This document shows positions 10,801-24,200 of a stretch of 64,000 bases of DNA, in pieces (the stretch's first letter is position 1; the number at the start of each line of letters is the position of its first letter). Under the pieces are notes generated by a model. It did not search any database. It saw only the letters and a list, made by a program, of their open reading frames with translations, and had not been told where the DNA came from. The position numbers and the translations under genes were made by a program. The DNA comes from Owenia fusiformis (taxonomy: Eukaryota; Annelida; Polychaeta; Sabellida; Oweniidae), in the NCBI GenBank assembly GCA_903813345.2, contig CAIIXF020000010.1, positions 8,858,349 to 8,922,348 on the forward strand, written 5' to 3'.

Positions 10801-13088
10801 TTCCAGTGTAAAAGAATTTACTCAACAGTACATATCAGATATCACCATCCTCCTAAGCAGGTGTCCAGAATCCGTACCTCCTTCTTCCCCCTGCTATAAC
10901 CAATTTGGAAGCGCCCGATTTAACTGAATCACGTGATCTAATTATGCGCAATGACTCATACATGATTTCTGTCGCAGTGTTGCGACAGCCAATCAGATTG
11001 CGAGTTCTTAATCGGGGAAAAGGTAACTGCTTATCGCAGGGGGTAAAAAGAAAGAAGTATTCTGGATTTTGAAGCCCTGTGATCGGAGGATGGATATCAC
11101 TGGTAGACTAGGAAATAATATGGGCCCATGAATATAATTTAGGATCACAATTTGCGGCCAATTTAAAGAGGCAATATTGTTCTAGACCCATCCTTTTGTT
11201 CTAGGCCTACTATTGTGTGGTAATTGTCAAATGGGTATTGTGAATTTTCTTGGGGACAAAGTGCGATTTACAGTATATTTTCAATTCAAATGTTTAAAGT
11301 ATCTAACTTAGTACAGTACTATGTATGTAAAAGTAAAAAAATTGCTCGTTCAATTCTTATAGTACATCGTTGGAATCTTTTTGTATCGTACATTGACATT
11401 TTCCGAATTTTTCTGTTTGTTATTTTTTAAATTTTTATATCTTTAAATAATCTGATAATTGTCTTTGTACAGGATATAGTATACAGAAGGGAAGACAGTG
11501 GGAGTGGGTAGAAATTACTAAATAATGTACACATCAATTAAAAATAACCAAACAATGTAAATAATTTGCACAGGACAGTAGCATTGGTGTAGAAATTGAT
11601 GTAATCAAATATAGTTAAGCTAAAATCTAATTCAAATATTAACCCAAAAGGTGTGAATCAATCATGTTAAATTAAGTATTTTTAAGCTGGTTTTCACTGT
11701 TGAAAATATGATTTGACTTATGACATATGTACAGTGTATGATAAAGGTGTTTAAATATTTAACTAGTCTTAATATGCATGTTAAGAAACAAATGCAGCTG
11801 AAGGTGCTGAATATTAAAATCAAAGTTGTTAGTAAATAATTGAAATAATTGATAAACTGATTCAGGGTAATTCAATTACCTCACTGTCTCAAAATAAATA
11901 CAACTTTACCTTTATACAGTTATAGGCATCAACTACTTTTCAATACGGTTTCTACGCTGAACTGACTGCTTGCTATTCTAGTATGAATTGATTTACACCC
12001 ACAAGGAAAATTGTCTACATGCATGATGTACAGCAGTTGATTTGAAGGTTCAATATCGAAATTCTCAACATGAAAATAAGGTAACGATGTATTGACTTTC
12101 AGCGTTTGAAGGCCAGTTTTTCTCATCCTTATGTGTTTTTCAAAATACCTTAACATTTTGCTTCATTCTTGTTTTGGAATTATTATCCAATATTCCCATT
12201 CCCAATGTGTTTCTATGGTAAGAAATATTTTCAATTACTAAACATGTATGGATCAGTACATTCGAGAAAATATTTTTTTGGGGGGATGTAGATATGTCGT
12301 TAGAATTTTTATGATGAAATATTGTGTGAGCTTAGTGTGGTTACTTACTAGTACGACAAATTTTATAAAACTTTGTACCAAAATAAATATGACACTTTAT
12401 AGTGTACACTATTACATGAATTCATTCAGATTGAGTACTTGTACATACAATCTAACTTAATAAATATGATATAATTATTAAATTGTTTGTGTTTGTAAAA
12501 TGAATTGAAAATGAAAGAACCTCAGAGCCATATACAATAAAACTTGCAAAAGAACACTTGTGTTTGCAAAAGAACACATTTTGTGTGAAATAGAATACTT
12601 ATGTGTTTACAAAAGAACACATTTGTGTTTGCAAAAGAACACTATTGTGTGTGACCCCAAATAAATTGAGAATGTAGTATACTTAAGGAAGGGTTGTACT
12701 GTTGTTAATTATAAATCCAACATAATAGACTATTTACTACTTTAGTAAATGAGAATGATTATCAAACAACTCATGTTTAGATTAATAATTAACAAGCGGT
12801 GTGAGTCACTGGTACAAAGAGCAAGATAAATCAGTTGACCTAAATACATGTTTATCAAAAGCCACCATTTTGTGTATTTTTCAAACAAGGAAATAAGTTT
12901 TAGTAAAAATGTGAGAATTTTAAGCTACATAAACCGACAAATGAACAAGCATTTACTAATTAAAGGATTTGTCAAAAAAAGAAGTATACTGATGTACTCC
13001 AAAGGATCTCGAATACAAAAGGATTACACTCGGATGAGGATTTAAAGAAATAGGTGTTTACAAAGCTGGATTTGAAGTCAACTGAAAT
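10801..13088. other. Intergenic stretch between CERT1 and the SRPBCC-like gene
   Basis: AT-rich, with only short unconvincing open frames. At 12545-12655 'aaaagaacac' recurs five times at roughly 22-33 bp spacing with 'gtgtttgc' between, a small degenerate tandem repeat. The promoter and 5' UTR of the next gene should lie at the right end. I see no other gene. Confidence 0.5.
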
Positions 13089-16031
13089 ATGTTGGGACTT
13101 ATAGCTGTAGCAGCTCTTGCTGGTGTGATAGGTGCTGCAGTGGCTTATTATTTTACATGTAGGACAAAGCACAAGGAAGTTAGTGTGTCTACATTCATCC
13201 AAGCACCACCAGAGGCTGTGTTTAACTTCATAAAGGAGCCTGATAACATGATGCATGTACACCCGTCTATGTAAGTTAAATAAGTTAAAAAGGTTTAGTT
13301 CCTAACTCTGAGACTAAAATACATGCACCCAATGCAACTTGCACCATCAATGGTAAAAACCTGAGCAAGAAACTAAAGATACAAAAATTGATTGTACAGT
13401 TAGTTGTTTGTCAAGTGCAAGTTATAGGCAGTTCTTAATTTAAATGCATTTTAGAATCAAAGTTTAGACACAGAATTGAATGTCTAAACAAGTTTATCGA
13501 AGATTTAAGATGCAACAATGTCTAATGATTCATTAGAATTGAAAATATTTTTTTCATTTTTTGCCATATAACTAAATTGAATATTTGTCCTGAGATGAAG
13601 TGAGAGCTGTGGAACTTTTAAAATGGAATGATGAGAGCGAAAAATATTGTAGAATTAGGTATTGGGGTATAGGGTATAAGAATGAGACAGAAAAATCCAG
13701 AAATTAAGTCATCTTACTACTGGAACAGTTGATACTTGTTCTGTTCAATCAAGGGTATATGAAGCTTTTACATAATGAAAAATCACAGAATGACTACCTC
13801 CATGATCATAGTGAATATTCAGTATTTACATATTATGAGCATGTTAAATCTGACTGGCTTCATGTGTGTGTGTGTGTAGAAAGAGTATAAAATGTATTTT
13901 TACGTACAAATGATGTAAAACATTCCAGAGACTTGCTGATGTGAGCACTTTTGCCGTGCACAGCTTAGACATTCATTCCATTGACTAAAATGTAACTGTT
14001 CCACTATCTTATGTAATACTATGCCATATTTTATATTACAGTATCCACATAGCAGTGACAGAGCGCGACGTGGACAGATATGGTACAGAGAGGTTGACCT
14101 TCACCCAAGAAGAGAGACTATGTACATTCTATGTTAATTCACTATCAATGCCTAAGGAAGGACGTATGGAGTATGAGTTCACAACACCAAGCAAGATGCC
14201 AAGCAAGTTAGCTGGAACAGGCTGGTTTAAAGGTACAAATATCCCTATACTGTGTATACAGGATGTCTATAAGGTTTCTACAATTCCAAAACAAACGTTG
14301 CGTAAAGTTTAAAAAGACTTCTGTATATCAATAGCCAGGAGAGCTGAAGTTTTTGCACTATAGTTTATATTAGGGGTATGTACTTTGTGGTTTTAGATAC
14401 TGAGTTAAAGGCCCCATATAAAGTTTAAACCACTTTGGCTTATATTGTAGTCTTACCCAATGTTATCAAAGTGTGATATGTGAAACTTTTTTTTTAAATT
14501 TCAAGAAGTGGTTTTTGATAGACTTTTTGTTCCAAAATTTGTGAATTTATTGAAAACCAACTTTTAGAGGACACTCATATCTCCTAATTAGCCACAATTC
14601 ATACCAATGCATAGCATTCATCCTCCCATGTTTTTTGCCGAAAAAATTAAGAAAATCAGTTCATAAATAAGCGAGAAATTAACTTATCAGTGCATGAAAA
14701 TGGTTCTGAGAAAAATGCATTTCAAAATTTTAATTCATATAGAAACCAATGGTACAATGATATCTAAAACATAATTTATTCTTCCTTTTAACCTGGTTAG
14801 ACAATCAACATTGGTTTTTTAAGAAAGTCTAACATATTTAGAAAAGATTGACATCGAAAAAAAAATTTCAATTTTTTCAGAAAGTTTTTGGTACCTTAGT
14901 GACATCACTAATGTTTCAAAATATTTTTGATATGTTAAAACATTGAAGTGGCCCATTAAATATGACATTTTATTATTGAAATAGTGTGTCCTTTGTTCAA
15001 CCTTATTTGCATTGGTGTTAAAAAGATAATCTTTTTTGAAATGCATTGAGAAATATTTGATGATTAAGAAATTTCAACTTTTTTTGAAAAATGGCGGGAA
15101 ATTTGAATATTTGAGAAATGAAATGCTCGCAACTTTTTTTTCAAAAATTTTTTTTTCATTCAAAAATCTCTAAAATCACTTTTTAAGTCCTGACAAATAG
15201 TAAATGAATGATAAAAAAATATTTTCAAACTTTAGACGGGGACTCTAATATTCTGAGGAAAATATGTTTATCCCATACTTGGATGTTTTTTTGAAGAGTA
15301 TAAAGCAGGTTTTTAAAATGTAGCTTGTTTTATGAAGAAGATATCAGAATTTAAAACATAATTGCTGGGACCTCTGTCCAGATATATTATATTGGCCTAG
15401 GGATAATTCGATATTCTGAACCTCATAAAGGATAACCTCTATGTATCTCATGGGTATCCTGTATCTAAATTACACACTGAATTGTCATATCCTGTTCCTA
15501 AACATTAAACCTGACACTTGCACATAAACCCTTTATGTATATGCATCTTGACCCCATTGAGTGCAATACAATGGTAATGTATCATCTTCAGGTGATGGTG
15601 TGATGTCTGTGGAGGCCTCAGCCCTAGATGGTCACTATGGCAGCCTGCTCACCAGTGAGACCCACCTTAAGACTCCCCACATGAAGGAGGCCTCTGCAGC
15701 TGACTACCTGTACGAGACACGCAACAAGATGCTGGAGAACGTGAAATCTTACATAGAGAATGGAGGCCAGCTTCCACCCAAGAAAGAATATGTTCAACCT
15801 CCTCCCCCTGAACCTGTTGAGCCACCAGCTGTTGATGACACAGATGTTGATGCAGAAGTTGCAGCTGTGACAGATGCAGCATCTGGAGTTATGGATGAAA
15901 CCACTGATGCAAAACCAGAGAAAAAGAAATCAAAGTTCAACTTTAAGAAGGATAAAAAGGACAAGAAACCAAAGGATGCCCCACCTCCACCACCCTCTGC
16001 AGAGGAGCTTTCCAAAGAAATTGACCTTTAA
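13089..16031 (+). CDS. Membrane-anchored SRPBCC/START-like domain protein, 3 exons
   Basis: Exons 13089-13270, 14042-14232 and 15592-16031 join in frame into 270 aa. Residues 1-24 form one hydrophobic segment (LIAVAALAGVIGAAVAYYF), a likely N-terminal membrane anchor. HKEVSVSTFIQAPPEAVFNFI then looks like the first strand and helix of an SRPBCC/START-type lipid-binding fold. The C-terminal third is low complexity: proline runs (PPPPEPVEPP), an acidic stretch, then a lysine-rich segment (KKKSKFNFKKDKKDKK) and a second proline run. The gene is complete, with ATG, GT-AG introns and a stop. Ligand and role are unknown; the fold call rests on the N-terminal pattern only. Lying next to CERT1, another lipid-binding fold, may be coincidence. 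Confidence 0.8.
14407..15246 (+). mobile_element. 840-bp TIR element, copy 1, in intron 2 of the SRPBCC-like gene
   Basis: Its ends, 'aaaggccccatataaagttt' and the reverse complement of 'aaactttagacggggactct', are imperfect inverted repeats. Nearly the whole length is repeated in reverse complement at 32661-33500. Open frames inside are short and match only between the two copies, so it looks non-autonomous. Confidence 0.85.
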
Positions 16032-16726
16032 ATACTATTCTCAATGAAAAAGTGAAACATGTGATACTTAGAGATGTGTAGATGTATCTTAATGTGGCAC
16101 TCCATGGGTGTATAGGATAGAGCAAGTTTTCAGATATTCTTCAATGAATTTTAATCTGCATTATGTATATAATATATGATCAGTAAACAACAAAACCTTC
16201 TCAACTGAGCTTAAAGCCTGATTTTTTCTTTGTCGAAGTATGCAAATGATTTAATAGGGACTCAGTTATATCTTTTTCGAGAAGAAAAACATCAGGGTCT
16301 AGATTTGAATCGTGTGGGCTTTGGTTACAGTATTAGTAATCTATGGCATGGTAGACACTGTGAAAAAAAATAAAAAAATATTCATGGACCAGTTGTGTTA
16401 GAAAATATTCTGTATAACAGTAAACCCAATAGGCCTATTAAGAATCAAATAATAAAATGTAGGTCCCCATAGATCTAGGGTCATGATTGGTGTATTTGTA
16501 CAATCCGCAAAATTGTTCAGGGTACATGTAGTTTTTCCAAATAAAAGCAATGGTGCATTGTGGGATAATTGAGAGATATATCTTTCCAAAATTCTAGGAG
16601 TGAACTCATTAATGTAAAGACAATCTGAGAATTTTAGGAATTTAAACCTCTAATGATCTGCACATATATTATAAAGGACAAAGGGCTATTCTCAGTTTAG
16701 AGAATTAAGTTCATCACTCTAATTGA

Positions 16727-17075
16727 GCGTTACCCTGCTTCGGACAAATTTGATTTTTTTTACATAGTATAGATTTGAATGTCTTCTTTTGAATAGTCAT
16801 AATTTAATATGGGTGATATTTCTAGATTTTTCATAAAAAATTATTAAGCGCAGTACATTGATGAACTTCTTTCTCCAAATCGAGACTTGTATTTTATTGA
16901 ATCGGTCTACTGCACCATTACCCCTGCTTCGGAAAATTGTGATATTTACATATTGTAGATTTAAATGTCCTCTTTTGAATATTCATTATTTAATTTGGGT
17001 GATATTTCTATATTTTTCATAAATAGATTACTAGTATTAGCCCAGGTCACTGTTCTCCAAACTGAGACTTGCTCT
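16727..17075. repeat. Diverged tandem duplication, about 185 bp unit
   Basis: 'accctgcttcgga', 'tagattt.aatgtc.tcttttgaat', 'gggtgatatttcta' and 'gagacttg' occur in the same order at 16731-16890 and 16920-17075. It lies in the 3' flank of the SRPBCC-like gene. Confidence 0.7.
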
Positions 17076-17671
17076 TTGTCTCATATCTTTGTGCATGTAC
17101 CTCATTTTCTATTTTCACATTTCAAGAAAATGTTATGATATACCATTATCTAATTTTTGCAAAATATTCACAAGATTATCTCGGCACTGATGAAAGGTAG
17201 AATCATATAAAGAGGGCAACTTTCCAAAATCATTCTGTCTCTATCTTTTTGTCTAGTTTGATTCATTTCTCAGCAAAAAATTTCTTTGAAAATATGTCCA
17301 AAAATGTCAAGGAAATACAGATAGATATAAATAATATCTGAAAAACAAAGATGGCTATCCACTTTGACTACCTTCAATGGAGAAGCAGTGATGATGACAC
17401 AAAACACTTGCGTAAATGAGTGAAAATATTAGATGAATTGTGATATATTCAAGTTTGCATCCATTTACATTATATTAACTATCATCTATCATTGTTTTAA
17501 CTTTTAAATCATCTTATTCAAAATTAAAATCAGACTGTAGTGAAAAATATTTCCCAATCACATTTGTATTGCTTTTATACCACACTGCTCATCTGTATAT
17601 ATGTGATTTACAGCTTATTGTATACTGTGCATGTATGTATATAAAAAAATAACCATTTTTATACATTAAGA

Positions 17672-17691
17672 TTTTATTTTCATTCAATAAA
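17672..17691. terminator. Poly(A) signals on both strands between convergent genes
   Basis: AATAAA at 17686-17691 on + suits the SRPBCC-like gene, and TTTATT just before it gives AATAAA on - for the large minus-strand gene, whose stop is at 18280. The two 3' ends therefore meet or overlap here. Confidence 0.45.
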
Positions 17692-18279
17692 TATAACAGA
17701 GAAATTCATGAAAATCTAGAATTTGACAACATATATTGCACTACATTAACTGGGGCTATTAAATGTTCTAAACTAAGTATACCCCCATTCTCATACAGTA
17801 ATAACTAGAATTGTACAATTAGAGAAAATGTTACTCTTATAATTCGATGATGCTGTGTAAAAACATCACTTTTTCCTGCATTGAACATTCTATCTTAAAG
17901 ATGATTTTATCATTATTGAGAAAGTTATTCCAAAATAAGAGGATTGCATTTTTGCACCCAGTCACTCTGTAATTGATTACTATTATTAGTTTAAATAATT
18001 CAATATTCTTACTATGATCCAATAATCAAATAGTAAAATCTCAGTCTGGACATATGGTGCTTTTCCAGATTTTATCAATATGTAAGGGAGCAAAAAATTA
18101 GAGAATTTGGTCATATGTTGTTTCTCAAATTCCTTGTCTGTGGTGGTTTCAGCAAAACTCCATGTGGACTTAATTAAGATATTCATTCAGCTAGTTTTTA
18201 TATAAGTTGCAGTCCCTTCTATGTTGAAGTTGAAACAGTAAAATCTATGGTAGATAAACCACCTAAAACGCTGTGCAGT

Positions 18280-21200
18280 TCATTCCATGGTTGAAGTTGA
18301 GACAGTATAATCTATGGTAGATGAACCGCCTGGTCCACTCTTTGCTCCAAGTGCAACATCTTCTTCATGGTGGTTGACAGTGAATATTTGTTTCAGTTTT
18401 GAAAGATGTGCAAATGCTCTGAAAAAGAATTTGAACAATATACTTAAATGAATGATTTAATAATAATTAGAACTATTTAACAAGGCATTAACAGGCAAAA
18501 TTTCATCACCTGCCATTTGTTACAGAAGCCGACCACTTAACACCAGGCCACCAAAAGCTGACCACTTAACACTATCCACAAAAAATTGAAGACTAAAACA
18601 ATAGGTCACCACTTCTGATATTGACATAAAAAAACAAACATGTCCAGGAAATTATATTCCAATACATAAAAAATATTTATTGCAATCATATTAATAAGCA
18701 ATATTTAAATGTTTTGTGACATATTCAATTTGGCCCCCATGAGACTTTTCACTGGTCCACATGTGACTTGTTTTAGTCCATTGAATTATGACGTCACAAT
18801 TCGAATATCTTTTGTTATTTGTTTACACAACAATTTTCCAGTTGCCCTGACATCGTGATTACCAAAGAACCAATGAAGCAAAATTATAAACTATGTATGA
18901 CATTACTGATCAAGTGGGGACAAATCTGATTGATCCATGATTTTATCATTTCAGTTGTCCTTTAACCTATACATACAAGGATCATGTACAATTTTACTAT
19001 TAACATGAACACTACTAGATGTTTGTCTTTTTTTGTATATTTAAACTTTTTTCAGCATTTGATTCTTACCTTTCAAGTTTTTCTTTCCCTTGTTCATTAG
19101 AGAAATGTTCTGACTGACTCTCACTATTCTCCACTGAGAAAATGTCCTGCAAGTACATATCATTTCAATATAAAAGGGCAATGTAAATTTTTAATTATAT
19201 ATAGTATAGCCTCTTTGAAACTAATATCAAAAATGAAAGCTTGGCAAAGCTCCTCTCAGTTGACTATGTTTAACAACATTATAAAGTATGAGCCTATAAA
19301 TGTCTTGCCATACTGCACAATACCATACCACAATGTACCATACCGTAGAATACTGTACCTTACTGTACTGTAAATCTACAACAATGTACTCACCATACTA
19401 TATTGTTCACCTCACTAACCATACCATACTTTACACCTACCAAAATGTACCATACTTGTCACGAACCTACTTTACAGTAGCATACCATTCCATAGTGTAC
19501 CTTACATAACGTACCTAATACTCCTCCTTTACAACATCATATTGTACCATACCATACTTAAATTTACCTAACCATACCATACATAACACACCTACTTATT
19601 GTAGCATACCATACTGTTTCATACCAAACCATGACATAACATTCTTTATTATGCACCTCATTAAAATACTCAAATCTGATTGGTTAAGAACTGCAGGGTC
19701 TATTGCCATACGTGGCAGCAAGATCTCGTTCTATCCAGTATTGAAGCAACGAGATCCCTAACCATCCCGTATGCCAGAATACCTATCCTAGAAAAAAATA
19801 CTTTCGACGAGTCCATTTGTCGATGACGTCATTTTCTTAGAATCTTTCCATGTTGAATTTGAGACGAATGCGAGGGAGAAATGATTTGCGTGATATGAGA
19901 CTGAGAAGGGGATTTCTATTCAATTTCCTGTGATTAACTGACAAAAGGTAGGTGGCGCTAGATAAGGCATCGGCCAAACTTATTATATATGGAGGGAATA
20001 CTAAGGCCAAATGAGAGAATAAATGGAATTTTTGATTGTCGAACACCAGGGTTTTTAGAGTATAGGCTCGGCTTCTGTTTTAGTAGACCCATTCTTTAAA
20101 ATAAAGTATTTCTCAAGGGAGGTGCATAATAAAATAAATACTGGATGACCATGAGGTGGATATGCCAGAATACTTATCCTCGAAAAGAAATACTAGGCTC
20201 GGCTTTGCCTCGCCTAGTATTTTTTCCTCGGATAGGTATTCTGGCATATCCACCTCATGGTCATCCAGTATTTGTTTAATACCTTACAGTAACATACCAA
20301 AGTGAAACTTACAATAACATACTGTTCCATATTATACTGCACTGTACTGTGCCTTACCATACCATAACATACCGTACCTAACCATACTCATCTTACCCAA
20401 CAATACCATACTGTAAATCACCTAACCATACCATCAAGTACATCTATTTTACCATATCATATGGTACAATACTATATACTACCATACAAAACTATCAGTT
20501 ATTACACGTTTCAGCATGTGATACGGGAAATATTCCACGAAAGTAAAAAATGTATCACCACGAAAGCGCTGAAATGTGTGATGACGATTTTATCACATAC
20601 TATGAAGAATTTAAGTGATTTGATTGGTAGCTTTCTTTTGACGTTCTACAGTTCCCAACTTCTAGTTCCCCAAATGACGAATTTCGTCATTTCTAAGAAA
20701 TAATAACATAGCCTAAATGTGACGTCATTTTGAATTAGGAAAGAATAGAATGAAGTTGTATGACGTCATTTCTTTACCATAGACAACGTGTGGTATGTGT
20801 GCTCGTATCATATGAAATTTATGTGATACAGGAAATACATCATAGAAAGCAACCAATCAAATCACTAGATTTCTACATAGTATGTGATAATATACCATAC
20901 CATGCTGTACCACTATATAATACCATACCTACACCTATTGTACCATAGCCTACTATTATAAGTAACATAGCCTATATGTGACGTCATTTTGAATTAGGCA
21001 AGAATAGAATGAAGTTGTATGACGTCATTTCTTTACCATAGACAACATGTGGTATGTGTGCTCGTATCATATGAAATTAATAATGCACCTGCTTTTAAAG
21101 GCATACCTTCTGTTTATCAGCAGTGATTGGTTCAATGTCAGCACTGGGATGGGAGGACACATCAAACAAGTTGCCATCAGTTGTGTCAAATGTGGACTGG

Positions 21201-24200
21201 ACATCTTGTAGTTTAAACAGCATCACTTTCAATGCTTCCATAGAACCTGGTTGATCAGTACCACTCAGTCTGGGAGAATAGGTCTGGAAGATAACATAAC
21301 ATAGAGCCTGATTGATCTGTACCACTCAGTCTGGGAGAATAGGTCTGGAAGATAACATAACATAGAGCCTGATTGATCTGTACCACTCAGTCTGGAAGAA
21401 TAGGTCTGGAAGATAACATAACATAGAGCCTGATTGATCTGTACCACTCAGTCTGGGGAATAGGTCTGGAAGATATCACAACATAGAGCCTGATTGATCT
21501 GTACCACTCAGTCTGGGGAATAGGTCTGGAAGATATCACAACATAGAGCCTAATTGATCTGTACCACTCAGTTTGGGAGAATAGGTCTGGAAGATATCAC
21601 AACATAGAGCCTGATTGATCTGTACCACTCAGTCTGGGAGAATAGGTCTGGAAGATATCACAACATAGAGCCTGATTGATCTGTACCACTCAGTCTGGGG
21701 AATAGGTCTGGAAGATAACACAACATAGAGCCTGGTTGATCTGTACCACTCAGTCTGGGAGAATAGGTCTGGAAGATAACATGACATAGAGCCTGATTGA
21801 TCTGTACCACTCAGTCTGAGGGAAAAGGTCTGGAAGGTTACACAACATAGAGCCTTATTGATCTGTACCACTAAGTCTGGGGAATAGGTCTGGAAGATAA
21901 CACAACATAGAGCCTGATTGATCTGTACCACTAAGTCTGGGGAATAGGTCTGAAAGATAACATAATAACATAGAGCCTGACTGATCTGAACTTCTCAGTC
22001 TGGGAGAATAGGTCTGAAAGATAACACAACATAGAGCCTGACTGATCTGAACTTCTCAGTCTGGGGAATAGGTCTGGAAAATAACACAACATAGAGCCTG
22101 ATTGATCAGTACCACTCAGTCTGGGAGAATAGGTCTGGAAGATAACACAACATAGAGCCTGATTGATCAGTACCACTCAGTCTGGGAGAATAGGTCTGGA
22201 AGATAACACAACATAGAGCCTGATTGATCTGTACACTCAGTCTGGGAGAATAGGTCTGGAAGATAACATGACATAGAGCCTGATTGATCTGTACCACTCA
22301 GTCTGGGAGAATAGGTCTTGAAGATAACACAACATAGAGCCTGATTGATCAGTACCACTCAGTATGGGAGAATAGGTCTGGAAGGTTACACAACATAGAG
22401 CCTGATTGATCTGTACCACTAAGTCTGGGGAATAGGTCTGGAAGATATCACAACATAGAGCCTGATTGATCTGTACCACTCAGTCTGGGGAATAGGTCTG
22501 GAAGATAACATAACATAGAGCCTGATTGATCTGTACACTCAGTCTGGGAGAATAGGTCTGGAAGATAACATGACATAGAGCCTGATTGATCTGTACCACT
22601 AAGTCTGAGAGAATAGGTCTGGAAGATAACATAACATAGAGCCTGACTGATCTGTACCACTCAGTCTGGGGAATAGGTCTGGAAGATAACATAACATAGA
22701 GCCTGATTGATCTCTACCACTCAGTCTGGGAGAATAGGTCTGGAAGATAGCATAACATAAAACCTGATTGATCTGTACACTCAGTCTGGGAGAATAGGTC
22801 TGAAAGATAACATGACATAGACCCTGATTGATCTGTACCACTCAGTCTGGGAGAATAGGTCTGGAAGATAGCATAACATAGAGCCTGATTGATCTGTACC
22901 ACTCAGTCTGGGAGAATAGGTCTGGAAGATAACATAACATAGAGCCTGATTGATCTGTACCACTCAGTCTGGGAGAATAGGTCTGGAAGATAGCATAACA
23001 TAGAGCCTGATTGATCTGAACCACTCAGTCTGGGGAATAGGTCTGGAAGATAGCATAACATAGAGCCTAATTGATCTGTACCACTCAGTCTGGGAGAATA
23101 GGTCTGGAAGATATCACAACATAGAGCCTGATTGATCTGTACCACTCAGTCTGGGGAATAGGTCTGGAAGATAGCATAACATAGAGCCTGATTGATCTGT
23201 ACACTCAGTCTGGGAGAATAGGTCTGGAAGATAACATGACATAGAGCCTGATTGATCTGTACCACTCAGTCTGGGAGAATAGGTCTGGAAGATAACACAA
23301 CATAGAGCCTGATTGATCAGTACCACTCAGTATGGGAGAATAGGTCTGGAAGATAACATGACATAGAGCCTGATTGATCTGTACACTCAGTCTGGGAGAA
23401 TAGGTCTGGAAGATAACATGACATAGAGCCTGATTGATCTGTACCACTCAGTCTGGGAGAATAGGTCTGGAAGATAACACAACATAGAGCCTGATTGATC
23501 AGTACCACTCAGTATGGGAGAATAGGGCTGGAAGATAACACAACATAGAGCCTGATTGATCAGTACCACTCAGTATGGGAGAATAGGTCTGGAAGATAAC
23601 ACAACATAGAGCCTGATTGATCTGTACACTCAGTCTGGGAGAATAGGTCTGGAAGATAACATGACATAGAGCCTGATTGATCTGTACCACTAAGTCTGGG
23701 AGAATAGGTCTTGAAGATAACATAACATAGAGCCTGATTGATCTGTACACTCAGTCTGGGAGAATAGGTCTGGAAGATAACATGACATAGAGCCTGATTG
23801 ATCTGAACCATTAAGTCTGGGAGAATAGGTCTGGAAGATAACATGACATAGAGCCTGACTGATCTGAACTTCTCAGTCTGGGGAATAGGTGTGGAAGATA
23901 ATCAAGCTAGGTCATGTGTGAGAACAAGGCATTAATAGGCAAAATGTCACCACCTGCCATTTGTTACAGATGCAGAACATCAACTGCCGAACACCATCCA
24001 CAAACAAAAAAGGTGGAGACTAGAACAATATGTCACCACTTCTGGTGGTGGCATAAAAAGTGATTTATCATTTAGTCTTGTATACAAGATTTACAATAAT
24101 GTTGAAACTATTATACCACTTTATGTTTTAAACATAGGCACTCAGACTTAGACATAAACATGTAAATTGTTGTATTTGGTGATCTCTTGACTTGTACTAA

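Noticed and set aside
11224-12460. Several 60-75 codon frames in the intergenic region
   Set aside because: Length and composition expected by chance in AT-rich DNA; no splice or family support.
14819-15046. 75-codon frame similar to one at 32840-33037
   Set aside because: The similarity comes from the two copies of the 840-bp non-coding element; the frames are short and not conserved at their ends.
15667-16015. Minus-strand open frames opposite the SRPBCC-like exon 3
   Set aside because: Low-complexity antisense of the Lys/Pro-rich coding exon, with no independent support.
21265-23844. About twenty overlapping minus-strand open frames with repeats such as MVQINQALCYVIFQTYSP
   Set aside because: They are translations of the 61-bp minisatellite in three shifting frames. 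Only the 3' edge (21246-21107) has splice signals and non-repeat coding character.
21239-23900. CRISPR-like array
   Set aside because: Units are contiguous with no unique spacers, and the DNA is animal.
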